From Flammula alnicola (taxonomy: Eukaryota; Basidiomycota; Agaricomycetes; Agaricales; Strophariaceae), in the NCBI GenBank assembly GCA_015499995.1, contig JADNRV010000299.1, positions 1-58,471 on the forward strand: a stretch of DNA of 58,471 bases, in the 5' to 3' direction. The translations under genes were made by a program, and so were the position numbers. Numbering within the stretch: position 1 is the first letter of the stretch; every line of letters starts with the position of its first letter. Under the pieces are notes generated by a model that was not told the origin of the DNA, did no database searches, and saw nothing but the letters and a program-made list of their open reading frames with translations. This document shows positions 45,263-56,133 of this stretch, one piece after another.

Positions 45263-48045
45263 TTATTTCTTGCTCGGGGACTGGTCTGCACGAGGTGGTG
45301 GCCGGATGGTGCGGCGAGGGCGTTGGTTTTCATTAGAGGACCCAACACTCTTTTGCCTCTTGGCGGATGGGTCCTCTCCAGTATCATCAGCCGCTCGCTT
45401 GTTGTCGGTGTCGGCCGCGGCGGCTGCAGCGGCGGCTTTCTTTGCAGCGATTGTCCTGGCACGCTTCTGTGCAGGAGTCAGATCTGCCAGTGGGCTATCG
45501 TCAGTGTCGGAGGCAGATGTTGATTGAATAGTGGCAGAGTCATCGGCATCAGGGGGAGATGTGGACTGAGCGGTGGCAGACTCAGAAGCCAGGTCTGGCC
45601 CAATGCGGGCATCGGCAATCGTGTAGTCGGCGTCAATCTGGGATGGAGCTGGTGGCGGCAGATTCTTGGCGTCTGGCTGCGGTGGGGCCGGATTGGTTCC
45701 CGACGCAGACGGTATATCAGCGACGGTTACCGTGTTGCCGGACAACGGATGGGGCACAGAAGAGGATGGGCCGGCATCCATAACTTGGGAATTATATGCA
45801 ATAGATGGTGTGGACTAGTGATGGGCACGGGTAACCCACGGGCGAATTTTTGTCGACCCGCACCCGTACCCGCCAAAACCCGCACCCATGGCCACGGGTA
45901 CGGGATCCCGTGCTTGCAGGTGCGGGTTTGCAGGTGACCCGTGGGTACAGAAACCCGTGCGGGTTTGATGGGGACGTCGTGAGAACTTGTGCTATTGTAA
46001 CAATGTTGAATTAGAATTAGAATAAATTTTATCAAACTACATTACATAATTAACTATTCTGGTAACTAAAGAACATTTTTGACACACATTTCGGAGTTTT
46101 CCGTGTGCCGGCCGAAAACCCGTGACCCGGCTCATGGGTATGGGTTTGCCTGAGGGTGACTCAATTCCCACCCGCACCCGTACCCGCTAGACCCGTACCC
46201 GCAAACCCGCACGGGTGTCGATACCCGTGCCCATCACTAGTGTGGACGCCACCGCTGGCGTCGAGTGCGTAGATTTTGGACAATAGACAAAGCCTGCCAT
46301 ATTTGCATCCAGAAGTACTGAGTCCTCAGGTTGCGGCCCAGACTGCAATAGAAGCTCGGGATCGATGTGGTGATAATCGTTAGCCAAATCGTCAGCCACG
46401 GGTGTCTTGGAAGTCTGCGCGGATGCATATGAGGGATGTCTAGCCATACGCGCAAAGGCATGCTCGATGGGAGATGATGGACCATCGTCGTGGAGGGGAA
46501 CACTAGCGGCAGCGGGAGGGGTGCTGAGATGTGCCGCGCCCTGTTCAGGTTCGGCGACAGCGATGGGTTCAATGTCCCAGGTGCGATCAATGATGGACGA
46601 TCGTGGACCATCGTCGTGGAGGGGAACATTAGCGGGAGCGGGAGGGCTGCTGAGATGTGCCGCGCCCTGTTCAGGTTCGGCGACAGCGATGGGTTCAATG
46701 TTCCAGTTGCGATCAATGATGGACGATCGTGATCCGGGTTGGTTTGATCCGTGCAGATCTTCATCAGGCTCATCTGGCCCGGACTCATCGTCGGTATCAC
46801 TGTCGGACGAGTTGGACACCTTACTACTTCCTGAATCAACAATCACAACAGAATGGCCATCTGTAGACGCGATGCTGGGACCGGGAGATTGATCATTCTC
46901 ATCATTCAAGCTACGTTGTTGACGCACGGCCGATGCTAATAAGAGGATGGGTAAGCAAATTACTCCATAATAGAAATAGCGTCTTGCACTTACGAAAGCA
47001 GTTGCGCACATGTGCCGAGAATGGCTGTAAAAACCCTTTGTTAAAATCCAAGTACGAGTCTGCGAAATCATTTCCGGCCGCAGATTTCGGCCCAAAGTAA
47101 TAGCTATTTTAATATGTATCAATTTCTGCTTTGAGTGCTCCGGCAAAGTTTACTCACTTCTGCATATAGATTTCACCACCTGCGATTGGTGTCGGTCCAG
47201 CAGCAGAGAGAAAGAAGACCCATCCAGTGGTGTCTGCACATGCGGTCAAGGCCTTCTTCAGAATGCCTGGTAGTCCGTCAATTGCACTGTCAGAAATTAT
47301 TAGCGCCCGTGCTTGATCAAATGTAAGGAATCCACATACGCTTGGAACTCTTTCGGAGCATGAGATACTGCTGTGCCTGCAGCCTTCCTCGCCGCCATTG
47401 CCTCCTTCTCCTCCTTACGGTGATTCTCCCGCCAGAGAGTGACTTGCCCGTCCACTTGTGCAATAACTGCTAGGGTCTCCTTGGAAAGCATGGAGGAAGC
47501 CACTTGGCGCTGGACGCGCATGCGATCAGAGGCTGTAATGGGACCCTCCAATAAGGAAAGCTCGCGCTGAATTTCGAGCTTGACCTTTCTGGGATACAGT
47601 CGCTGATAGACCTCGGTTCGCTGAGGCGCGCGCCTCCGAGGAGCCTTTTCATAATTATTTGACTGGATGGCGGCGACGAAGGAAGACTCCTGACTGGAAC
47701 TTGTAGTGGAGCGTCTGGGTCTAACAGCCCATGAAAACCAGTTGAGGATTTGCTACGTGATGAAGCGAGGTAAGTTTATTGTATAAAGCAGATATCAAAA
47801 TAAGCGCTTACCTTTTTTCTATACTCCATCGCCTGAGAAAGTTGCTCAGCCTCCTCACCGGACAGAGGCTGTCCTGGCTCATTCGCAAACAGCAGGACTC
47901 TCTCTTCCGGGAATTTCTTGAACCATTCCTCATTGACGGTGAGTAAGTAGCGACTAGTGCGGTCCTTTTTCTGTTCCTCGAGATATTGAGGGATGTGATT
48001 TTCAAGCCACAGCTTTTGCTCGGGAGTGGTCCACGGTTTGCCCAT
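45263..48045 (-). CDS. Unknown protein, probably element-borne; last exon interrupted by a hAT MITE (5 exons)
   Basis: Exons 48045-47812, 47752-47340, 47286-47158, 47103-46994 and 46935-45263 (less the MITE) join in frame. The N-terminus MGKPWTTPEQKLWLENHIPQ with EEWFKKFP and EAEQLSQAMEYRKKQI is an aromatic, charged DNA-binding-like module, but I cannot name a family with certainty. Next are LSLLEGPITASDRMRVQRQV, a charged coiled coil (LWRENHRKEEKEAMAARKAA) and GWVFFLSAAGPTPIAGGEIY. The last exon is disordered, with an acidic run and two near-identical 43-residue units (SSIIDRNWNIEPIAVAEPEQ / SSIIDRTWDIEPIAVAEPEQ). The tail is basic and Ala-rich (KKAAAAAAAADTDNKR; RRTIRPPPRADQSPSKK). I recall many such WTT-start proteins in mushroom genomes associated with transposons. 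Divergent from the gene at 48543. Confidence 0.7.
45816..46239. mobile_element. Non-autonomous hAT-type MITE (424 bp)
   Basis: Termini tagtgatgggcacgggta (left) and its exact reverse complement (right) form an 18-bp perfect inverted repeat. The element is flanked by a perfect 8-bp duplication gtgtggac (45808-45815 and 46240-46247), the hAT target-site length. Both subterminal regions are packed with acccgcaccc/acccgtaccc units; the middle is AT-rich. No coding capacity. It lies in the last exon of the 45263-48045 gene. A diverged cccgtg-rich relative may be present at 51960-52130. Confidence 0.95.
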
Positions 48046-48100
48046 TTTTGCGGCGTATATGGGAAGGGGAATTGGGTAATGGGTCTAAGTCCTCTAATTG

Positions 48101-48360
48101 TGTGCACATTATTACAAGTCCCACTAACGACCACATTGCTGTGCACATCAGGCATGAATTACTAAGATCATGCACAGATTTCCGATCCGCGGCACAGCGC
48201 ACCCCCTATGTGCACATTGTCACCAGTCGAACGTTTCAAGAATTTTATTCTGGAAATTGTAATGTGCACACCAAGCGTGCGTATCTCAGATCTACGGCTA
48301 AACAGAGACCAGCGCGCCACTGCCTAATGTGCACATTGTGTGCCTCACATGATGTGCACA
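48101..48360. promoter_or_regulatory. Six TGTGCACA palindromes in a divergent promoter
   Basis: TGTGCACA begins at 48101, 48140, 48209, 48263, 48328 and 48353, several in the longer form aatgtgcacattg. The array lies between the divergent starts 48045 (minus) and 48543 (plus). The only other copy I noticed outside the two clusters is a single one inside the pseudogene at about 7453. Either operator sites for a dimeric DNA-binding protein or subterminal transposase-binding repeats. Confidence 0.8.
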
Positions 48361-48542
48361 TTGCGCGTTTTCATTTCAATTTGTCCATCAAGATAACGCG
48401 GGCCCGTAAACTGAAGGTATTTACCCATTCCTGTTTACTCATCCAAAACTCTGTCGGACGCTATCTGATTTCTGGGGCTATATCTACTCCTTCTGACGTT
48501 TCTTGCCATTTCACCGCAGCGCCCACTCTACTCTATCATCCC

Positions 48543-48827
48543 ATGTCCAGCATCCCACAAGAGACCGTGGACTCAGCCACGCCGCTTGGCGTTGATGACT
48601 CCACAAAGACGCTCTTTAGGGAATTCGCAGCCTCTTTGGGCTATATGCACTCCGGTGGGGTATTTTCCTCTCACTTTGACTTAATAGCTCATGCGTTGAT
48701 TTCCGCAGTTATATGCCGTCTTCTTGAAGGTTACGAGGACCCTTTAGGGGCTTCGTTTTTAATCCGACTTCTGCAGGAGGACCCTTTGGCATCAAAACTG
48801 AGGGAAATTTTGTACATGTTTGTTTGA
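48543..48827 (+). CDS. Unknown protein, first exon(s) only, cut by repeat R1
   Basis: A frame starting MSSIPQETVDSATPLGVDDS and continuing KTLFREFAASLGYMHSGGVF, HFDLIAHALISAVICRLL has real protein character, then enters repeat R1 at 48731 (EGYEDPLGASFLIRLLQEDP) and stops at 48827. The longer frame from 48048 reads through the palindrome array and is probably not the true start. The original 3' part is not found beyond the repeat. No family recognised. It may have been the partner gene of 45263-48045 in the same element. Confidence 0.5.
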   Translation: MSSIPQETVDSATPLGVDDSTKTLFREFAASLGYMHSGGVFSSHFDLIAHALISAVICRLLEGYEDPLGASFLIRLLQEDPLASKLREILYMFV

Positions 48828-49012
48828 TGGCTAGGTTTATCTTATCTATAGTCACATGAGTATAAAGTATAACACGTGATTATGAGGACCCTTTTAGGGG
48901 TTTCGTTTTTTTTTATAACCCGGGCCTCTGCAGAGAGGACCCTTTGGCATCAAAACTGAGGGAAATTTTGTATATGTTTGTCTGATGACTAGGTTTATCT
49001 TATCTATAGTCA
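48731..49012 (+). repeat. Dispersed repeat R1, copies b and c in tandem
   Basis: 48731-48881 is the reverse complement of 12304-12448. Directly after it, 48881-49012 is a second, more diverged copy with the same gaggaccctt, ggcatcaaaactgaggga and ttatcttatctatagtca blocks. Copy c lacks the final cacgtg end. Confidence 0.85.
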
Positions 49013-49635
49013 ATTTTGGTGCGTTCAAGTTCAGGAATTGGGATACCATTCACTGAATCTGCTGAGTATATTTAGTAATAGCAGGGTGCGGCCAATCAGC
49101 CAACCCTCCCTTCAATGCCACCACTGCACCACTGAACAGTTTTTGGCGCTGCAGATGTGGCTCTCCAAATTATTGCAATTTGTGCGCACGCATCAAGCTT
49201 GCGAGCTGAGCCACTTTCCAATGTGAGCCTCTTCCTTTAATAGTGCACTACATTACTTGACCAAGCCACCAATTATATTACACTAGCTACATACTAGAAA
49301 AGCGAGCCTATTTTCTAAATGCAAGTATTTTCTAAGCGCGAGCCTACTTTCCAAATGTGAGCCTACTTTCAGACCGGCTAGCCCTGGTAGCGGTAAAGGC
49401 AATGTCAAACAATGACAAAGAATGTCCAAATGTGGGAAGTGTCTACAGTAATTCGCAAATTTCACATAGGGGGGTCTTTTACTAAGCTCCAAAATTATGA
49501 TAGATGAATTCTACTCATTAATAGCTTTCAATTGAGCCCAAGATCTCCATCGTCCGAGCAATACTACAGTCCTTTGCATATTTTTGTGAAAGTTGAAATG
49601 TTTCTGCGCGTGGTCATGCGCTGATGGTGCCTTGT
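49013..49635. other. No supported gene
   Basis: Short imperfect repetition of gcgagcctattttctaaatg-like units at 49300-49380; otherwise nothing recognised. Confidence 0.4.
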
Positions 49636-50740
49636 CCAGTGATGGATGCTGATGTGATGACATACAGTCATCATGTCCAGTCCAGTACATGCTGACTGAT
49701 GGAAATTACATCAGCACTCTCTGGGCCAAAATCTTTGTCTGTCCCCAGCGGGTCTTGTCAGCAACGACGAAGCGGAGAGTCGATTCCGTACCGATGCCCA
49801 ACCAACATCCATCCAACATCAACGCCAACGTCCACGCCAATCGAAAGGGTTGCAACAGCTGGTGACTATACCCACTCTTCGTCAACCTTTGCTCCTTTCC
49901 TCTGCGCTCCTTCGCCCCCTAGTGAGAGCGGCAGTGCCGCGCCCTGTTCTACGGCCTGAGCGCAAGCGACCTCTCTTGTCCTTGACAGCGCTGATATGGC
50001 TGGAGAATGCCCAAGGTCAGTACCACAACACCTCCGCTTCATCGCATATGACTTACCAGTGGTGTGCTCATCGTGTAGAGACCCACCCGCTCCTCATTTC
50101 CAACCTAAACTCCTATGTATCTTACCTCCCATCCCTCTCTCTTGCCACGAAGTCGCTGGACAAACCCGAAGTCAGTCCATGAACACCACATCGGCTCTCG
50201 AATAACGACTTACCGGTATCATTTCATACCACAGGAAGTCGGCGGCGGAGGTGGAGCGCAGGAACACACCTGGGATGCACCAACGACTCGGCACTTGCAC
50301 CTTTGCACCCAAAGGCCGTTTTTGATGAACTTCAACTTTATCTCGCAAGTGAACCTGAGGATGTGAAGGATCCCATCAAGTGGTGGAACGAGAAACACAA
50401 AACATACCCTCGCCTCCACCGAATGGCTCTCGATTATCTCACCATTCCAGGTAAGCACTATCTCTTCTCTTTTCATTCTTGTACTAATTCATATTCTCTT
50501 TCAGCAACATCCGTTGATGTTGAGCGGCTCTTCAGCCGTGGACGTCTTATTCTTCACCACACACGGAGCCGGCTTTCTGTAACATCTACACGTGCACTTC
50601 TATGTCTTGGGTCATGGAGTTTATTTGGTCTGGTGAAGGATGAGGATGTGAATGCCATGGCAAAAATGGACGACGTGGAAGGCCGGATTGAACTTGAGAG
50701 GCTTGGAGAAGCTCTCAAGAGTAGGTCCTATGTGTGGTAG
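49636..50740 (+). mobile_element. Remnant of an autonomous hAT transposon
   Basis: 50303-50450 plus 50505-50740 (intron 50451-50504) encode the hAT C-terminal dimerisation domain: WWNEKHKTYPRLHRMALDYL, TIPATSVDVERLFSRGRLIL, HHTRSRLSVTS. The frame is open upstream from about 50250 but the catalytic DDE region is not found. At 49636 cagtgatggatgctgatgtg with clustered gatg units resembles a hAT left end, so 49636-50740 may be an internally deleted copy. The match to hAT_C is from motif memory. Confidence 0.75.
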
Positions 50741-50949
50741 AGCTTTGTAGTTCTATTACATATACGTAGTCGGCTCTTGGGGCATTTTTGTAGTGAAAAA
50801 AAAAATCCATTTACTATCTACAATACACATAAGAAAACGAAGATATATATATTGTGTACGCCCCCCAGTTCATGTGCCCGTTGTGGGCAGCTTCACATGG
50901 CCAGTTTACAGAGTTGAGGAATCCACCTCTGGCTCGCTATTGCATGCGA

Positions 50950-51535
50950 AGGAGGTGGAGGACGCGGTTGCGGCGCATCGAGTGCGAGGGAGGTGGAGAG
51001 GTGGTGGCGGTGTCGAACATCGCCAAGAGACCACCTCCGTCTCGTTCTTGCACACGAGGGAGTTGGAGAGGCGGTGGCAGCATCAAACATCGCCGAAACA
51101 CCACCTCTGTCTCGCTCTTGCACACGAGGGAGGTGGAGAGGTGGTGGCAGCATCGAACGTCGCCGAAACACCACCTCCGTCTCGCTCTTGCATGCGAGGG
51201 AGATGGAGAGGCGGTGGCGGCATTGAACGTCGCTGAAACACCACCTCCGTCTCGCTCTTGCATGCGAGGGAGGTGGAGAGGCGGTGGCGGCGTCGAACAT
51301 CACCAAGAGACCACCTCCGTCTCGCTCTTGCACACGAGGGAGGTGGAGAGGCAGTGGTGGCGTCGAACGTCGCCGAAACACCACCTCCGTCTTGCTCTTG
51401 CACACGAGGGAGGCGGAGAGGCGGTGGCGGCGTCGAACGTCGCCAAGACACCACCTCCGTCTTGCTCTTGCACACGAGGGAGGTGGTGGTGGATGCAGCA
51501 ATCCGGCTCATTCTTGCACATGAGGGAGGTGGCGA
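50950..51535. repeat. 70-bp minisatellite, about 8 copies
   Basis: The unit cgccgaaacaccacctccgt...cgaacgt repeats every 70 bases (e.g. 51021, 51091, 51161, 51231, 51301, 51371, 51441) with a few changes per copy. Because 70 is not a multiple of 3 and the unit has almost no stops, several frames stay open on both strands; these are treated as by-products and not genes. Confidence 0.95.
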
Positions 51536-51540
51536 AGTAA

Positions 51541-54500
51541 TGAACAATCTACAACATGCCGATAGATAGGTTAGTAGGTATTTGAAGAAGTAAAAAAGAA
51601 AAACAAATGCGCATGCGATAACAACTGCTATCGCGATCGTGTTTGCGACGCACCTCGGTGGCCTCCCATTCCTTGAATCCCCCCTGTGGGTTTCTACACC
51701 CTCAGACCTTTGTCGACGACCGAAAACTGGCCCATATCCCTCAGATGAGAGGAGGAGCATGTGCAGCTATTTGAGCCATACGAGACCTATACATATATGT
51801 AAATTTTAATAACATTGATAAAAGCTATGAAAACTCACTTACTTGCTTTTTGGGGGGCTGGAACGAGGGTGGATGGCGTCGAGTAGAGGAGGAAGTGATG
51901 CCAGAATCAAGCTGGAATGGGTGCTGAAAGACCGTTACTCGCGCATAACAAATGTGACGTGGCGTTACCCGGGCCGTGTTGTCCTTGCTCAACCCGAGGG
52001 TAACACCCCAACCCGTGAAATTTATGGACACCCGTGCTTATAAAACCCCAGGTTGCTGGGGTAAAAACCCGTCCGGGTCAGGGTGCGGGTCAGGTAATGG
52101 GCACCCCGGGGAACACCCGTGCCACTGCCTACCAACAAGAGCAAGATCAGCGCGCCAGCAACAATCAAACCGAGAGATGAGTACGCACCGGCACATCAAG
52201 GCCTCTGCAAATCAATCTTCGCAGCGGTGGCAACGCGCGATCATGGCCGACGTTGGAGGTCGGAGGCAGGGCATACACGAAGCGAGAAGTTGTCGGCACC
52301 GGCAGGGCAGGTTGGGCATCGACAAGGCAGAAGGCAGAACGAAACATGTAAGTTCCAGGCTCGTGTCATGAGGTAGAGCGCGTGGACTTACCAGTGGTCT
52401 TGTGTACAGCTTCTACATTACTCGTATCCACGGGCACATTCCAGTCGGCGATGGCGGCTAGATGACTCGATGCACGAGAAACGACTCAGATGGCTTGATG
52501 GACGTGGCGGCGGCGGCGAATGGGCGTAGCAGCATGATGGCGAATGAGTGGATTAGACAAGGTGTCAAAACAAACAGTGCGTAAGTTTAACCATACATTC
52601 TCGATAAAGTACGTCTTTGCTTACCTTGTAGTTCTTGCACCCAGCCCTCTATTTCGCTCGAATTCTACGTGTAACAAGAACACATTGGCATCAAGCTGGA
52701 AGAATGGAGACGGACATATCTAGTGGATTTAACAAGGCCATCATTGCCCCTGTGCTGTACCCCGCAGCATCGCTCTCACATCTGAGCCGGTGTTGTGTCG
52801 TTGTGTCGTCATTCGTTGGTCTTTCGTGGTTGGTGCTCGCGAGGTTAGAGAGCAATGTCGTCGAGGAATGTTTGGCGATGCAGAAAGGCGCGGATCGAGA
52901 AGCACCTTGAAACCGAATGCAATAAGTATGTGTTAATTCAACATCCAGGTCCCAGGGATAGTGCTTACCGTGCGTTTCATCGCAGGAGGCACAGTCCTTC
53001 CCTGCCGTCGACATTTACAGCCATGTGCAGCCATCCCACACACTTTCGTCCCCCCGCCTTCAATCGCTGCACCATCGTCCTCGAGTTGTCGTTGAGTCTT
53101 TGTCCGTCAGCCTTCGGCGCTCGGCAATGGGAGTTAGGAGCTGCAAAACTAACACTATGACGGTGTTGGAACGAGAGGAATCACAGTAAGGCATAGCGGA
53201 TATGTACACATACAAGACATGGGCACGCGATGCAGCCTGGACGGAGGTGGTCCGCGGCCAGCGGCCAGTCGGATATGATATGGCGTCACTGGCGGAGATG
53301 GGCGAGAGTTAGGGTCGTCAGCGTGCGAGGAGGTGAGGAGAGATGACGACGATGACGTACGTTGGCCATCATGCACTGGGCGTGTGGTGGCGAATTCCAC
53401 TCTCCGGTCGATCGAAGGTGGGCGGTACAGATTTGCGCATCGCTGGCTGGGCATACGAACGTGCTGGTGCCATTGGGTGGGGTGGGATGCAGACCCACAT
53501 CATCAGGCTTCGACATTCTTGACGCCGTCTCCGAGAATGTTTATGAACCTTATGCATGCCAATTCTCATCCTTCGTCATCTGTCTATGCCTCGAAACCTG
53601 TCCTATGGTCGATGACAACACCCGCGGCAAGATCTTCGAGGGCGAGGAGGAGACGAGAACGTGTACCACATACCGAGAGATACGCTTGCATGGCGAGAAT
53701 CTGGGGTTAAACGGGGGTCAGCAGGAACCGAGGTCGTGAGTACGAGCCTTGGTCGTACCTTTGCTATGCAATGGCGCGCTGACGGGTGGTATAGGATGAA
53801 TCGTCAGTCTCTGCTAAGGTGAGCAGCAAGCCTTACTTACGTGCATGAGAACACTTGCTGACCGTAATGTGATGCTCTAGATATGCTATTATCAGTGACA
53901 AGCGGGCAGAGAAGAGCCGACAGAGGCACTTACGAGTGGGCTATGAACTCGACGTTACAGGCGAGCATGGGTGAGATCAAGGTGAGATGGACTTGGAGCA
54001 GCTAGTCCGATGACGATAGCGAAGAGGGCTCGGGAGATGAGTAGGCGAGGAGAGGAGAGGAGGAGAAGAGGGAAGAAGGGGATGAGGACATAAGGTAAAT
54101 TCTCGCCTCCCTTTATAGATTTTCGAAACACCTTGTATGTAGGCTAGTGGAATGTATCAATTCATCAGTATGATCAAGGGTCGTACTGGGTCTTGGACCA
54201 ACAATTCGCTAAGCGAGCGTTTGATCGGCGCTTGTCCGACCATCCATCCCTCCATCTGACTTTCGTGCACTCCTCTACTACCTTTGTTGAGCAGTGGCTA
54301 CTTATTAACTGAGAGGTCTACTCAACCAATAAAGAGACAAAGTTCAGGTGAACCCAAGGTTTTTTATTCTTTTAGAGATTACATGCTAATCGCTGTCTTT
54401 CTCAAATTCAACAGTCCTACAATACCCAAAACTTGTCCTGCCTTGCTCACAGTCCCTCCGAGCCTCGACCACCAACCTGCCGAGCCAGCCAAACCATTAT

Positions 54501-55635
54501 ATCATCCAGAACATCCCTGTTAACTCCCTGAATCCACCCGAATTCACGATTAAGACGGATTCCATGCGTACACGATGCATGCCATCTCCAGTTGCAAGGA
54601 GAATTCAGCCAGGCGAAACATTCTGGCGCGATATTCTAGGCTGACAGGACCCTTGGTGGGGTAATATATGAGATCTTACATGCGTTTTTGAGGTCCCCGT
54701 TGGACGTGGATTTCAATTGGAACTTGAATCAGAAACGGGGGTCGAGGAGAAGGTGTTGTCAGTGAGTGGTTGCCATCTTCTGCGATATGTTACTCACTTG
54801 GTGGTCATTATAGGAGCACTAACCGAGCATGGTGTCTGCTTTGAGACACTGTAAGAGTGGTATTTACAGTGCAAGTGATGATCCAGCGATCTAGGCGTGT
54901 ACGGTGTCCGTGAGTCCACCTTTCGATCTGCAAACGGCATGTATGTTTGCCAATATGTGAGTGACGGGACCCTGGACAGAATAGGAACATGATACATACA
55001 TTATGAGAAGATTCTGGTTGTTTTTACGGTGTAATCGGTGTATTGGGAATGGAGGAGAGATGCTGTACAGCCGAGTTTGAGATGGAGAATGGCCATCCTG
55101 TGCATTGTCTCGTAAAATATATCAGCACCAAATGTTATAATATCATATATTGTTCCAATCGAACTTGATCTTTCTCATTTCAATTCGCTTTTGGTGTTGT
55201 TCACCTGTAGTCGCTAGTCTCATGTATGAATCCCCTATGTTATACATCGGGTTTGGACTGCTTACCACGGCCTAAGGCGCACAAACCTTTTGAAAGGCTG
55301 CCGTGGTGCCGGAAGAGATTGCAGGGTACAAGTAAATATGTATCAACAATGCACAGAAATGGCCGGCGGGCACAAAATATGGTGCTGCTCGTTGTTGGGG
55401 GCGCTTTGAGGCGCGGGCAAAAATCCAATAGCATCTATAAATATATTCTGATTTAATGCAGGTATTTGTGCGCCTCCAGGGGGGCAGGAATGGGTGGATT
55501 GGGGCCAATAGGTTTGGATGACAGTCCTATTTGGGCTGGGGCTGATAGTGATAACACTTAAAGCTTAAGTGTTCAATAAAATTTCAGACTTGATATGGCC
55601 TGGGCCACCTGGTCCTCGTTTTGCCATGTGAAGCA
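51541..55635. other. Repeat debris, no supported gene
   Basis: 51960-52130 is rich in acccgtg units like the hAT MITE ends. 53845-53905 resembles 26880-26950. Frames at 53333-53739 overlap on both strands and show no domain. 54280-55630 is intergenic with short frames only. Confidence 0.4.
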
Positions 55636-56052
55636 ATGGCCCTCATTCCTCCAAGTATGTAGATAACGACATATCTCTAATTTGTTATCTAATTTTTTGT
55701 GACTTTGATAGCTTCCGGGGATACTGAACCACTCCCGACCCTCGTTTTCCGCGATTTTGTTCCTGCAAGTGCTCGCTGGTATACAATGATCGCTGGTCCT
55801 AATCCAGGAGTTTTCCAAGGACTGTATGTACCGCTCACCTTACTGCATCTCTCCACATCTAACCTCAAAATCTCTCTACTGCTTAGTCAAAATATTCCCA
55901 ACAGAGCTGTCTCCAATGCGGTCATCGGAAGGCATGGCAGTGAAGAAGAAGCGCGCAAGATTTTCAATGAGGCGCTCGACAACGGTGCCGTTAGGCGGAT
56001 CTCTGATGGAAGCACAGTAGTCCTCACACGCGCAGATGTATATGGAGCTTAG
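55636..56052 (+). CDS. Small protein with RNase H1 N-terminal (viroplasmin-like) domain (98 aa, 3 exons)
   Basis: Exons 55636-55654, 55712-55823 and 55887-56052 join in frame: MALIPPTSGDTEPLPTLVFR, then FVPASARWYTMIAGPNPGVF, QGLQNIPNRAVSNAVIGRHG, SEEEARKIFNEALDNGAVRR. The RWYxxxxGxxPGVFxG......V......GxxG......EEAxxxFxxA pattern is that of the small nucleic-acid-binding domain at the N-terminus of eukaryotic RNase H1. Here it stands alone, without a nuclease. Many mushrooms carry such short genes; whether it is an orphan domain or derived from a mobile element is unknown. Convergent with the gene ending at 56134. Confidence 0.6.
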
Positions 56053-56133
56053 ATTAGTTGTGCTTGGCTGTTGCATGAATGCATACGATTTCTCCCCTTG
56101 CGCCAAAGCTTTATTCGTACTAAGAATATTGGT

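Noticed and set aside
48048..48542. N-terminal extension of the plus-strand frame through the palindrome array
   Set aside because: The residues are just translated repeats of gtgcacat; protein-like composition begins only at the ATG at 48543.
50793..51760. Long overlapping frames of 100-228 codons on both strands
   Set aside because: All are translations of the 70-bp minisatellite; no domain, start context or splice structure supports them.
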